Shown piece after piece: positions 36,920-45,526 of a stretch of DNA of 64,000 bases. Position numbers and translations under genes: made by a program. The DNA is from Bacillus thermozeamaize (lineage in GTDB: Bacteria > Bacillota > Bacilli > ZCTH02-B2): positions 124,001 through 188,000 of the forward strand of contig LZRT01000094.1 in NCBI GenBank assembly GCA_002159075.1, read 5' to 3'. The notes beneath the pieces are model-generated. The model saw nothing but the letters and a program-made list of their open reading frames with translations. It was not told where the DNA came from and did no database searches. Each line of letters starts with the position of its first letter. The stretch's first letter is position 1.

Positions 36920-37693
36920 ATGTGTTCTGGCGTTACCGTACTTGATTTTGATCACAGTTATCATCAGCAAGCTCATTTGCAAAATCCAGCCTATGAGTGG
37001 CTTGACTTATCAGATATTCCGGGCACAAAACGGTATTGTGCCGCCGAATCGTTGTCTGTCATCCGTCAAAGGTTAAGGAAACGAAAAAAACGAGGCGTGA
37101 CATTAATCGGGAGCGGGAATTATCATTACGTGACTTATTTGCTTTTGTCTGAAATGAAAATGCCGTTTTCATTGGTATTGTTTGATCATCACACCGATAT
37201 GATGGAACCGCTTGGCGCGACGGTCGTGTCCTGCGGTTCGTGGGTTTTAAAGGCCGTGGAAGAACTTCCCTTGCTTAAGAAGGTCGTCATCATTGGCGCA
37301 AGACATGGAACAAAGTGGAAGATCCCGTTTCATCTGAAACGAAAAATTTCGATTCTCGAAAATGTGCCTCCAGGAACGGCGGAAACCCTCGTGCGTTCCA
37401 TCGTTTCGTTGCTCCCGACCAATGTTGTCTACATCAGCATTGACAAGGATGTGCTGGATCGGACCGAGGTGGTAACGGACTGGGAACAAGGAACGATGAA
37501 GCTTCAAGTACTGATCGGCTTGCTCCGTGGCATCGCGAAATACCGGGAGATCTGTGGAATCGATATATGTGGGGAGTATCCGGTTTCTCCGGTTGCGATG
37601 TTTCGCCCGGAATACAGGGGCGCAGTGCGGAAAAATGCACGAGCCAATCAGGTGTTGTTGGATACGATCCATACATTAAAGATTAAAGATTAG
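36920..37693 (+). CDS. Arginase-superfamily protein of unknown substrate
   Basis: A 257-residue protein with an arginase-like metal-binding pattern. GSGNYHY (near 76-82) stands in place of the first histidine motif. FDHHTDM (near 97-103) matches the DxHxD ligand block. SIDKDVLD (near 176-183) matches SxDxD. The set suggests a binuclear metal centre, so hydrolysis of a guanidino or ureido compound is possible. ATG 36920 is preferred (GAAGGGAAGG upstream, and the conserved VLDFDHSY starts just after). GTG 36872 would add a basic 16-residue leader. No pathway genes adjoin it. Confidence 0.75.
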   Translation: MCSGVTVLDFDHSYHQQAHLQNPAYEWLDLSDIPGTKRYCAAESLSVIRQRLRKRKKRGVTLIGSGNYHYVTYLLLSEMKMPFSLVLFDHHTDMMEPLGATVVSCGSWVLKAVEELPLLKKVVIIGARHGTKWKIPFHLKRKISILENVPPGTAETLVRSIVSLLPTNVVYISIDKDVLDRTEVVTDWEQGTMKLQVLIGLLRGIAKYREICGIDICGEYPVSPVAMFRPEYRGAVRKNARANQVLLDTIHTLKIKD

Positions 37694-37727
37694 ATCATTA
37701 TCGCTATCTTCTTGATCTTGATCGTCT

Positions 37728-38003
37728 TTATTCAACCTCGCGTATCATTTTTTCCACCGCTGCTACACGCTTTTTCAACACCTGCAATTCCTCCGCTGTT
37801 TCTTTCAAATTCTCCAATGTTTTCATTTGAAACTGGATGGCTTCTTCCGCCAGTTGTTGATATGCCTGTTCTTTTCCGCCGTATATTTTCGCCTGCCAGG
37901 TTTTGATCAGCATGACAGTCACGATCACAATTGGGGTCAGGATGAGGATGAATATGATGAATACGGGCAAGGTCATCCATAATGCATCCATGGCTATATC
38001 CAT
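37728..38003 (-). CDS. Small single-pass membrane protein with C-terminal coiled coil (B)
   Basis: A 91-residue protein. One hydrophobic helix (about 9-33) is followed by a charged stretch predicted by eye as a coiled coil (about 40-91), ending in VEKMIREVE. It is a paralogue of the protein at 38366, which ends in VEKILQEVE. Its start, with AGGAGG upstream, overlaps the end of the regulator gene, so they are one operon. No known family comes to mind. Size and shape recall PspB-like or membrane-anchored regulatory partners, but no claim is made. Confidence 0.7.
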   Translation of the reverse strand: MDIAMDALWMTLPVFIIFILILTPIVIVTVMLIKTWQAKIYGGKEQAYQQLAEEAIQFQMKTLENLKETAEELQVLKKRVAAVEKMIREVE

Positions 38004-38006
38004 GTT

Positions 38007-38360
38007 TCAAACCTCCTCATCATCTGCTTGTTTTGTCTTCCTGTCAACCGTCAGTGTTTCAGCCGCATCGGCAATCAGTTCATGGGTGAGGTGAAGTTCA
38101 AAAGGGACGATTTGAACATACTTCATCGCTTTGCCATCCTCGGACAGTTCCAATTGGCTGGACACGATTCCCGCTTCTTCGAGCCGGCGCAAGTGCATAT
38201 ACAGCAAAGGACGGCTCATTTTCATTTCCCGCGCAAGTTGGCTGACATATTTGCGTTCCTTTGTCAATATGGAGATGAGCTTCAGCCGATAGGGATTCGA
38301 CAATGCTTCAAAGATCCTCAGCAGCTCATTTCCGGTCAGTTTGACGCGCCCATCACTCAT
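38007..38360 (-). CDS. Winged-helix (ArsR-like) regulator between two small membrane proteins
   Basis: A 117-residue DNA-binding protein. The helix-turn-helix is QLAREMKMSRPLLYMHLRRL (near 41-60) with a wing after it, and the N-terminus EALSNPYRLKLISIL is typical of ArsR folds. It lacks cysteine metal ligands. The C-terminal helix (LTHELIADAAETL) may dimerise or contact a partner. It sits inside a three-gene operon of two paralogous membrane/coiled-coil proteins. A perfect palindrome at the operon promoter is a likely binding site. Confidence 0.82.
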   Translation of the reverse strand: MSDGRVKLTGNELLRIFEALSNPYRLKLISILTKERKYVSQLAREMKMSRPLLYMHLRRLEEAGIVSSQLELSEDGKAMKYVQIVPFELHLTHELIADAAETLTVDRKTKQADDEEV

Positions 38361-38365
38361 CTTTG

Positions 38366-38632
38366 TTATTCAACCTCTTGCAGAATCTTTTCAACGGTTG
38401 CTGTGCGTCGCTTGATCTCGTCGATTTCCTCCGTCAACTTTTGTTGCACTTTTTCGATTTCTTTTTTTAACGAAGCGGCTTCCGCGCTCAATTGACGGTA
38501 CCGTTCCTCTTTTTGTGCCATGATTTTGGTCCTTTGGGTGTTGATCAACGAAACAATCACCGCAACTATGAGTGCGATTACGAATACTAAAAAGAGCAAA
38601 TATGCCCAAGAAACTAGGGTACCCAAAATCAT
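38366..38632 (-). CDS. Small single-pass membrane protein with C-terminal coiled coil (A)
   Basis: An 88-residue protein with one hydrophobic helix (about 5-30) and a long charged heptad-rich tail ending in VEKILQEVE. AAAGGAGGCTAAA precedes ATG 38632. It is the first gene of the operon and a paralogue of the third gene. Proteins A and B could pair through their coils. The function is not known. Confidence 0.7.
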   Translation of the reverse strand: MILGTLVSWAYLLFLVFVIALIVAVIVSLINTQRTKIMAQKEERYRQLSAEAASLKKEIEKVQQKLTEEIDEIKRRTATVEKILQEVE

Positions 38633-38679
38633 TTTAGCCTCCTTTCCGGGATAACCATGTAAGTTACTTATAGATACAT

Positions 38680-38716
38680 GTGTAATAAAAATATTACACG
38701 TATAATAAAAAGTCAA
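38680..38716 (-). promoter_or_regulatory. Promoter with perfect palindrome before the membrane/regulator operon
   Basis: Minus-strand TTGACT (38716-38711) and, 17 bp on, TATTTT (38693-38688). The -10 lies inside the perfect palindrome GTGTAATA-AAAA-TATTACAC (38680-38699), a natural repressor site. Confidence 0.65.
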
Positions 38717-38752
38717 CCTTAAATCCATCGAAAAACGCCGTCTCCGCATGGC

Positions 38753-39646
38753 TCAAATGCTTTTGACATGCTGGTTGAGAAAAAGTTCCCTGCACAGGAT
38801 GAGAAAATGGTGAAGGGCGGGCGTCATCAAAGCATCACGCCGGCGCACAAACAGGGTTTCCACACGTCCGTCATTTTCTTCCAGCGGCTGAACCCAAAGT
38901 CCCTGATGCATTCCCTTACCGTGATAGTGTTGGATGACCGAGGCGGGCACAAGCGAAATGCCCATTCCTGCCTCGACACAGCCGAGGATCGCTTCCAGTG
39001 TCCCAAATTCCATGATCTTCACGGGCAGCATTCCCCTTGCACGGACCCACTGTTCCAGGCGGGCGCGATAGGAACAGCCGCTGCGAAACACCAGCAGCGT
39101 TCGGGCGATGTCCGCCGAAAACGGATGGTTGATTTCGCGGCCGGCGATAAAGACAAGGTTTTCCTCAAGGATGGTTTCCTGCTCCAGTTCCGGGTGGTTG
39201 ACAGGTCCGGCGACAAAAGCCCCGTCCAATTGATAATCCAGTACCAGGTGCAGCAGCTCTTCCGTGGGACCGGTGCGCAGGGTCAAATCCACTTCCGGAC
39301 AACTTCGATGGAAGGCGGCCATCAGTGCGGGAAGGCGTACGGCGGCGGTGGTTTCCATCGCGCCGATGCGCAGGGGACCGCGGGGAACCGAGGACTGGCT
39401 CACCGCCTGTTCCGCCTGATTGGCCAGATGGAGAATTTGCTCGGCGTATTTCAGCAACATGTTTCCCTGAGGGGTCAGGGAAACGCCGCGGGAATGGCGG
39501 TAAAAGAGCGGCGTCTTCAAATGGTTTTCCAATTGCTGGATGCGGGCTGTCACATTGGACTGGACATATCCCAGCTGTTCCGCCGCTTTGGTGATGCTTC
39601 CCGTTTTGGCTACCGCGGCAAAAAGACGCAAGTCTCGCAGTTCCAT
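38753..39646 (-). CDS. LysR-family transcriptional regulator
   Basis: A 297-residue LysR regulator. The helix-turn-helix is TGSITKAAEQLGYVQSNVTA (about 15-34). The effector domain has the usual two-lobed fold (LRIGAMETTAAVRLP near 92-106). It is divergent from an MFS transporter gene, which it probably regulates. ATG 39646 begins the canonical MELRDLRLF; GAAGGGAG lies ten bases upstream. The inducer is unknown. Confidence 0.9.
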   Translation of the reverse strand: MELRDLRLFAAVAKTGSITKAAEQLGYVQSNVTARIQQLENHLKTPLFYRHSRGVSLTPQGNMLLKYAEQILHLANQAEQAVSQSSVPRGPLRIGAMETTAAVRLPALMAAFHRSCPEVDLTLRTGPTEELLHLVLDYQLDGAFVAGPVNHPELEQETILEENLVFIAGREINHPFSADIARTLLVFRSGCSYRARLEQWVRARGMLPVKIMEFGTLEAILGCVEAGMGISLVPASVIQHYHGKGMHQGLWVQPLEENDGRVETLFVRRRDALMTPALHHFLILCRELFLNQHVKSI

Positions 39647-39817
39647 GCGCGTTTCTCCCTTCAAATGTCACGCTCTTGATAGGCGTTCTTTTTGTGTGCT
39701 CTGATTTTTTGTGTATTCTCATCAAAAATAGTGATGGAAGACATCATTTTCAATCATTATACATTATGGATATTTCCTGTTAAACTGAAAAAAAGCGGTC
39801 AGACGGGAGGCGGAGAG

Positions 39818-41092
39818 TTGAGAAGGGATTTGCAAGCACGAGACAAGCGCGCCGTTCCATTGCCGGCCGTGTTGTCGGCCGGCATGGCGGCCTTAGTCGT
39901 GGCCATGGGAATTGGCCGCTTTGCCTATACACCGATACTGCCCTTGATGCAGGCCGGTGAGGGGTTTTCCGAGTCGGTCGCCGGAGTGGTTGCGGCGGCC
40001 AACTATCTCGGTTATTTTTTAGCGGCATTGTTTGCGGCCTTCTTTTCATGGGAAAACAGGCGAATCGGCTGGTTGCGGATTCATTTGTGCCTCAATTTGT
40101 TGACGACAGGGGGAATGGGCTGGGTATCTGGCACCGTGTGGTGGGTGCTGATCCGGTTTTTGTCCGGCTGGAGCAGCGGTGTGGTGTTCGTCCTGGCATC
40201 CAGTGTGGTGTTGGAGCGCTTGGCTGCGGAACGGCGGAACGGTTGGGCGGGGATGTTCTACAGTGGCGTGGGCCTCGGGATTGCCTTGTCGGGATTATTG
40301 GTGCCTGAATTGGCATCCCTGTTTGGCTGGCGTGGCGCCTGGTGGGGATTGATGTTTGTGGGAGCGGTTCTCGGCGTGTTGATCTGGTACGGATTGCGCG
40401 ATGAGCATGCAGCAGACCTGCGTGCGATGGGCCGCGATCCCGTGATACGTGAACCGGCGGTTCACCAACATGCTGATCGCGAGAACATCAACGAGAGGGA
40501 TGCCAAAAGCCGTGATTCGGCGTACCATACGCGGCTGCCTTCGGTATCCCGAACCTCGCGGTTCAGATGGCTTGTGGCAGCCTACGGATGTGAGGGGCTG
40601 GGTTATATTGTCAGCGGCACATTTCTTGTGGCTGTCGTGATGGACCTGCCGAGGATGGAGGCATATGGAACTTGGAGCTGGGTGTTGGTCGGATTGGCGG
40701 CGGCGCCTTCCACGCTCATCTGGAGCTGGCTGGCCGAGCGCCGGGGGTATGTTCCGGTGCTGATCTGGGCTTATCTGTTGCAGGCGGTCGGGGTGGTGTT
40801 GCCGGTCCTTTCTTCGCATCCGGCGCTGGTCCTGCTGGGCGCCATACTGTTTGGCGGGACTTTTATGGGAATTACGACTTTGGCCTTGACAGTGGGCCGC
40901 CTTCTTTGTGAACATGAAGGCAACAGGGCGGTCGGGCAACTGACGGCTGCCTACGGGCTGGGGCAGATCATCGGTCCTGCCGCGGCTGGGATGGTGGCGG
41001 ATTGGACAGGCGGATACGTTTTTCCCTTGCTCATCTCTTCTGTCGTTTTACTGTCAGGCATGGGCATGCTGGTTGCCGTCAGACAGCGCTGA
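39818..41092 (+). CDS. MFS transporter, YbfB/YjiJ family
   Basis: A 424-residue membrane transporter with about 12 hydrophobic helices. The N-terminal AMGIGRFAYTPILPLM is the signature of the YbfB/YjiJ group (MFS_4). Odd: a long polar central loop (about 195-250), which is rich in Arg, His and Asp. TTG 39818 follows GGGAGGCGGAGAG; the longer frame from 39692 includes the LysR promoter side and lacks an SD. It is divergent from LysR. The substrate is unknown. Confidence 0.85.
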   Translation: MRRDLQARDKRAVPLPAVLSAGMAALVVAMGIGRFAYTPILPLMQAGEGFSESVAGVVAAANYLGYFLAALFAAFFSWENRRIGWLRIHLCLNLLTTGGMGWVSGTVWWVLIRFLSGWSSGVVFVLASSVVLERLAAERRNGWAGMFYSGVGLGIALSGLLVPELASLFGWRGAWWGLMFVGAVLGVLIWYGLRDEHAADLRAMGRDPVIREPAVHQHADRENINERDAKSRDSAYHTRLPSVSRTSRFRWLVAAYGCEGLGYIVSGTFLVAVVMDLPRMEAYGTWSWVLVGLAAAPSTLIWSWLAERRGYVPVLIWAYLLQAVGVVLPVLSSHPALVLLGAILFGGTFMGITTLALTVGRLLCEHEGNRAVGQLTAAYGLGQIIGPAAAGMVADWTGGYVFPLLISSVVLLSGMGMLVAVRQR

Positions 41093-41185
41093 ACATCCTG
41101 CTGTAGTTAACGCCTGAGTGAACGCCTGCTGGTTTTTCCGCCCGGATGATTGCAAAAAAATCCAGAGGCAAAAGGAGGGGCTGCC

Positions 41186-41389
41186 ATGCCGTTTGTCAAT
41201 GTGAAAATCACCAAAGACGGCGCGACGCCTGAGCAAAAGGCGGAGCTGATCCGCCGGATTACTCAGGATCTGGTGGAAGTGCTGGGTAAAAATCCGCAAA
41301 CCACGATGGTGGTGATCGAAGAGATTGACACGGACAACTGGGGGATTGCCGGAGAGACGGTGACCGTTCTCCGCAGCCGGGGAAAGTGA
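41186..41389 (+). CDS. 4-oxalocrotonate tautomerase-family protein
   Basis: A 67-residue enzyme. After removal of the initiator Met, Pro1 is the catalytic base (MPFVNVKIT). Arg residues in the family active site lie at RR (near 23-24). The end TVLRSRGK is basic. These small hexamers isomerise keto-enols or dehalogenate. AAAGGAGGGG precedes ATG 41186; a longer frame has no SD. It stands alone between the MFS gene and the histidine kinase. Confidence 0.88.
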   Translation: MPFVNVKITKDGATPEQKAELIRRITQDLVEVLGKNPQTTMVVIEEIDTDNWGIAGETVTVLRSRGK

Positions 41390-41412
41390 GTCGCTGCCGG
41401 CTTACACCGGCT

Positions 41413-42810
41413 TCACCGGCGGTTGCTTGGCAGCCGGATGTGGAAGGCAGTGCCTTTTCCGACCTGGCTAGTGACCTTGATTCTGCCGCCATGGGCTTTG
41501 ACGATCCAGTCCGCAATGGACAGCCCGATGCCGGTGCCGCCCAGCTTCCGGGAACGATCTTTGTCGACGCGGTAGAAGCGTTCAAAGATGTGTGGCAGAT
41601 CCGTGTCAGGGATCCCGATGCCCGTGTCCTGAACCACGCATTCCAACCCGCCGTTGGCATGCGAGAGCGTCACGTTCACCCGGCCGCCTTCTGGCGTGTA
41701 CTTGATGGCGTTGTCCAGGAGAATGTAGAGCAATTGGCTGAGGCGTTCCCGGTCTCCATGCATCCAAACGGGTTGTTCCGGCGTGTGGCAAGTGAGCTGC
41801 ACGCCTTTTTTGCGTGCGATGTTATTCATGCGTTCGGTCACGGAACGGCAGGTTTCCGCAAAATCAAATGTCTCCTTCAGGAGTTCCAGCTGTCCGGCAT
41901 CGCTGCGTGCCAGGACGAGCAAGTCCTGAACCATTCGCCCCATGCGCGCGACCTCATCTGCCATGTCGTCAAGGACACGTTGGTGGAAGTCGGGGATTTG
42001 GGGTTTGATTTCATCCAGAATTTCCACCGAGGACTGAAGAATGCTGATGGGTGTCCGCAACTCGTGGGAGGCGTCAGCGAGAAATGACTGTTGCTTCCGG
42101 TAGGCATTCAGGATGGGAATCATTGCCCGTTCGGAAAACAGGAATCCGATGATCGCGGCGACAAACAACAGACCCAGCGCAAGGATCAACAGCATGTTTC
42201 TCATGCGCTGAATAAAAAACCAGTAATCGGTCACTTCATTACCTACAAACAGCCTCCCTTGAAGGGAAAATTGGCTGACATATTCATGGTCGTGTTCATG
42301 TTCATGTTCTCGGGATAAGTGCTCACCGGACAAAGGAAGCGCCATGAGTGCATAGACTTGCTCTTCTTCATTTTCCGGCTGGCGGAAAAGCCTTTTGACT
42401 TTGTGCAAGTCTTCGTCCGGCCAGCGTGCAAGTTCCGCTTGGAGCCATTCAGCCATTTTCGCATCGGTCAGGGAGTGGGCGATAAGGGTTCCCTGTTGAT
42501 CGAAGAGCAGAAAAAACCGGTCGCTGTAAAGAAATTCATTCGGCTTCCGTTTTTCGTCGGAGTCATTATCTTCACCATGTTCTTCATGTCCTTTCGAAAA
42601 AAAAGGCTCCCGCTTTTTTTCGCTTTCGCTGAACCCCTCCTCACTCAAATAGGACATCCATTGTCCGGCCAGCTCTTTGAGTTCTGTCGTTTCGTGACGC
42701 TTTAGAATCTGGACAAGACTGAGGTAGAAGACACCCGCCATGATCAACAGGGTCAAAGCGATAATGCTGCTGTACAGGAGAGTGAGACGCCAGCGCGTTT
42801 TGTGTATCAA
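41413..42810 (-). CDS. Sensor histidine kinase with histidine-rich extracytoplasmic loop
   Basis: A 465-residue two-component kinase. TM1 (about 9-33) and TM2 (about 205-227) bracket an external domain of about 170 residues that holds two His/acidic clusters: HEEH (75-78) and HLSREHEHEHDHE (164-176). These could bind divalent or heavy metals. The phospho-accepting His is H249 in ASHELRTP. The ATPase domain has DNAIKYTPEGG, DTGIGIPD and GGTGIGLSI. It overlaps the response regulator gene by four bases (ATGA). Its operon mates suggest sensing of metal or redox state at the cell surface. Confidence 0.9.
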   Translation of the reverse strand: MIHKTRWRLTLLYSSIIALTLLIMAGVFYLSLVQILKRHETTELKELAGQWMSYLSEEGFSESEKKREPFFSKGHEEHGEDNDSDEKRKPNEFLYSDRFFLLFDQQGTLIAHSLTDAKMAEWLQAELARWPDEDLHKVKRLFRQPENEEEQVYALMALPLSGEHLSREHEHEHDHEYVSQFSLQGRLFVGNEVTDYWFFIQRMRNMLLILALGLLFVAAIIGFLFSERAMIPILNAYRKQQSFLADASHELRTPISILQSSVEILDEIKPQIPDFHQRVLDDMADEVARMGRMVQDLLVLARSDAGQLELLKETFDFAETCRSVTERMNNIARKKGVQLTCHTPEQPVWMHGDRERLSQLLYILLDNAIKYTPEGGRVNVTLSHANGGLECVVQDTGIGIPDTDLPHIFERFYRVDKDRSRKLGGTGIGLSIADWIVKAHGGRIKVTSQVGKGTAFHIRLPSNRR

Positions 42811-43484
42811 GGTTCTCCCACCAATCGGTACCCCAGTCCGCGGATGCTTTGAATCCGTTTGGGCTTCCGGGGCGAGTCGATCTTTTTGCGGAGCAGGGAG
42901 ATGTAGGCGTCGACGGTGTTCGGGGTGACGTCTGCGTCCAGTCCCCAGACGGCATCCATGATCATTTCCCTGGTCAGGATCTGACCGGCATTTTTCATCA
43001 GATAGGCAAGCAATTGAAACTCCCGTTTGGTCAAAGAAATCGGCTTGCCGTTCCTGGTCACTTCATGCGTGCGCAAGCTGAGTGTCAGATCCCCGACGGT
43101 CAACACCTCATCTTGCCATGACCGCACCGTACGCCTGCCGAGGGCTCGGATGCGTGCCAGCAATTCTTCAAATGCAAAAGGCTTGATCAGATAGTCGTCG
43201 GCCCCCGCATCCAGCCCCTGGACCCTATCCTGTACCGCATCCCTGGCCGTCAGCATCAAAACCGGGGTGTGATCCCCCTGAGCCCGTAGTTGGCGGCAGA
43301 GTTCAATGCCGCTTTTATCCGGCATCATCCAGTCCAAAATGATTAAATCGTACCCTGAACCGTCGAGGTAAGCTTCCGCTTCCAGACCGTCTTGGGCCCA
43401 GTCCACGTTATGGGCTTCTTTTTCCAGCTTGTAGTGGATGAGCCTCCCCAACTTGGGATCGTCCTCGGCCAGAAGGATGTGCAT
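42807..43484 (-). CDS. OmpR-family response regulator
   Basis: A 225-residue response regulator. Phospho-acceptor D51 lies in LIILDWMMPD, with the acidic pair EDD at 7-9 and K in IKPF. The C-terminal winged helix (about 125-222) binds DNA. AGGGAGGG precedes ATG 43484 inside the end of the upstream membrane-protein gene (77-bp overlap). It is paired with the kinase that follows. Confidence 0.95.
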   Translation of the reverse strand: MHILLAEDDPKLGRLIHYKLEKEAHNVDWAQDGLEAEAYLDGSGYDLIILDWMMPDKSGIELCRQLRAQGDHTPVLMLTARDAVQDRVQGLDAGADDYLIKPFAFEELLARIRALGRRTVRSWQDEVLTVGDLTLSLRTHEVTRNGKPISLTKREFQLLAYLMKNAGQILTREMIMDAVWGLDADVTPNTVDAYISLLRKKIDSPRKPKRIQSIRGLGYRLVGEP

Positions 43485-44052
43485 GGGCGTTCCCTCCCTT
43501 TTTGCGTGTGAGTGCGCGCAGGACTGTCAAGACCAGTATAATTCCGCCTGTCGCGGAATAAAAGGTGACGGCCCAATGCTTGGAAGAATCGGTTCCCGCG
43601 GTGATGCCGTGGATCATGGCCGCAAAGAATGCCGGATAGGCCAGCAGGTGGAGAAGGTGCCACCTTTTTTTGCCGAACAGCGAAATGACCTCTGAGTTTA
43701 ATGCCAAAAAGAGGATCAGATAAAATGCGAGGATGCCCAGGCCATAAGCGATTGGTTTTGATTCAGTGGCCAGTGGTATGAGCAGTTCCAACCAGGAAAA
43801 GGGATGGTACGAGTCGACGGTCAGCAGAAGAACGTGTGCCAGAATCATGAGCAAGCCTGTGCGGAGTGAAAAGGTATGCGCGGCGAAGAGAAGGCTTTTT
43901 GTTTTTCCGCTGAACAAAGACATGCTCTGCATGATTCCGCTCACAATCCCGATAAACAGAAGCAGGTGGGCTGAAAATCCCAGGGCGCGGATGAGTTCCC
44001 AGGTTGGCCACTGGAGAATCCAGCCGGTCGCCATGGAAACCAGTTTTTCCAT
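43408..44052 (-). CDS. Ferric-reductase-like heme-binding membrane protein
   Basis: A 214-residue protein with five or six helices in the ferric-reductase-like/MsrQ (YedZ) style. Paired histidines spaced across helices, as in HTFSLRTGLLMILAH and HLLHLLAYPAFFAAMIH, would hold b-type hemes. The last 35 residues are polar and overlap the response-regulator gene. They look like out-of-frame extension and may not be functional. AAGGAGTG precedes ATG 44052. Next to ApbE, a membrane electron-transfer role to an external flavoprotein is plausible. Confidence 0.78.
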   Translation of the reverse strand: MEKLVSMATGWILQWPTWELIRALGFSAHLLLFIGIVSGIMQSMSLFSGKTKSLLFAAHTFSLRTGLLMILAHVLLLTVDSYHPFSWLELLIPLATESKPIAYGLGILAFYLILFLALNSEVISLFGKKRWHLLHLLAYPAFFAAMIHGITAGTDSSKHWAVTFYSATGGIILVLTVLRALTRKKGGNAHAHPSGRGRSQVGEAHPLQAGKRSP

Positions 44053-44105
44053 CCGGAAACACTCCTTGTCTGAACAAAGTAATCTCCGAAATGAAATCAA
44101 TGAAA

Positions 44106-44384
44106 TCAGGAAGCGCGTGTGTTCGTTTGGGGCACCCATCCTACTTGCCTGAGCATGAATTTTGGCGAAAACTCGTCTTCCTCATCTTCAGGATCCAGCG
44201 ATGGAGCCAGCGAAGGAGATGGTTCGTACGGTTCGAGGTCGGGAAAAGGGACCTGGAAGAAATCGGGTGTTTGGCTGGTCGGCATGCCGGTTTCATCTGA
44301 CGATGAGATCAGGGCAAAGCTGCCCGCAAATGTGAGCAGGCCGGCCAGACCAACGCCAAGACGCACTTTGGTTTTGCCGTCCAT
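44106..44384 (-). CDS. Small membrane-anchored protein, unknown
   Basis: A 92-residue protein: basic N-terminus, one hydrophobic segment (about 9-28), then a Pro/Asp/Glu-rich extracytoplasmic tail. TGGAGGTA precedes ATG 44384, which overlaps the stop of apbE (TGATG). No FMN-attachment motif is seen. It is probably a small partner in the redox operon, but no family is recognised. Confidence 0.6.
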   Translation of the reverse strand: MDGKTKVRLGVGLAGLLTFAGSFALISSSDETGMPTSQTPDFFQVPFPDLEPYEPSPSLAPSLDPEDEEDEFSPKFMLRQVGWVPQTNTRAS

Positions 44385-45490
44385 CAACGCTTTACCTCCA
44401 TTCTTTGGACCTCGCCGTTTTCCAAGACAAGCGTGCCTTCTCCTTTGTCAGAGATGAGGAAGGCGGCCAATGGCCGTTTTTCTGTTTCCATGTACCGCTT
44501 CAGGAAACGTACGCCTTCTTTTTGCCCCAGTATGACGATCACTTTGGCCAGCACCTCAGCCTCAACCAGGCAAGGCGAAATCACGGTGCATTGGACAAGG
44601 TCGCTCTGGCTTGGCCGGCCGGTTCTTGGATCGATGAGGTGATGTTGAATCCCTTCGGGCGTGCGCCATCGCCGAGCCATTGTGCCGGAGGTGGCAACAG
44701 CCCCCCGGCGAATTTGAATGAAGGCGATATCCTTGGCTGGCGGCATGTCCGGACGCAATGGCTCCCATCTATCCCGCAACGGGTGGCTGATGCCGATGGT
44801 CCAAGGCGCATCACATCCATAGCCTCCCCAGGCGTACAAGTCTCCGCCAGCATTGACCAAACCCCATGGAACGGCATGTTCCCGTTGCAGATGGCGAGCC
44901 AGTTGTTGGGCGGTCCAGCCTTTTACGATGCCTCCCAGATCGATGCGAAGTCCTGGCGGGCGTTCGAGCAATTGTTGGGAAGGGTAAATGTGGAATGTGT
45001 GTCTGTCCGGTCCGGTGACGGCTGGCTGCGGAAGCGGCCGGGTTTTGGGACAAGTTTCCTCCGCGGATATGGCGGATGGCTCGGATATAGCGACTGGTGG
45101 GAGACATTCGAACGAATGGGCATATCCGGCTTTTTCCAGCGCATCCAGGAGGAAGGGGCTGAAAAGGCCGTCTGTTTTCAGCCAAAAATGCCTGGTCAAA
45201 GATAAGACTTCGGCCATCGCTTTGGAGACGAAGACCCAAGAGCTGGATGACTGGTTGATCCGGCTGAGTTCACTTTTTGGGTCAAACCGGGAAAAGCGCT
45301 CCTGGCTGTTCCGGAACCAGATTTCGGCTGTTCTGGCATGGTGGCTGTGTTCCGCCGGGAGGATTACCTCGATCTCCGTATTCATGGCCCGGAAGCGGTG
45401 TGTGGCCATGGGAACAGGTGTGTTTTGTTTTTTCTTCGCGGAAGCGTTCGGGTGTGAACAGGTCAATTCAGTCTTGGTCATGTTTGCCAT
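44384..45490 (-). CDS. apbE: FAD:protein FMN transferase (ApbE)
   Basis: A 368-residue ApbE-family enzyme that attaches FMN from FAD to a threonine or serine of a target flavoprotein outside the membrane. Motifs seen are RIDLGGIVKGW, VNAGGDLYAWGG, VATSGT and HHLIDPRTGRP, so the active site looks whole. No clear signal peptide is present at the N-terminus (ANMTKTELTCSHPN), so it may be cytoplasmic or atypically exported. AGGTGAT precedes ATG 45490. A protein with a flavinylation motif is not present in this operon, so its target is elsewhere or unusual. Confidence 0.9.
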   Translation of the reverse strand: MANMTKTELTCSHPNASAKKKQNTPVPMATHRFRAMNTEIEVILPAEHSHHARTAEIWFRNSQERFSRFDPKSELSRINQSSSSWVFVSKAMAEVLSLTRHFWLKTDGLFSPFLLDALEKAGYAHSFECLPPVAISEPSAISAEETCPKTRPLPQPAVTGPDRHTFHIYPSQQLLERPPGLRIDLGGIVKGWTAQQLARHLQREHAVPWGLVNAGGDLYAWGGYGCDAPWTIGISHPLRDRWEPLRPDMPPAKDIAFIQIRRGAVATSGTMARRWRTPEGIQHHLIDPRTGRPSQSDLVQCTVISPCLVEAEVLAKVIVILGQKEGVRFLKRYMETEKRPLAAFLISDKGEGTLVLENGEVQRMEVKR

Positions 45491-45526
45491 GGCGATCACC
45501 TGTCATTCGTTTCGCGGCAGTCTGTG

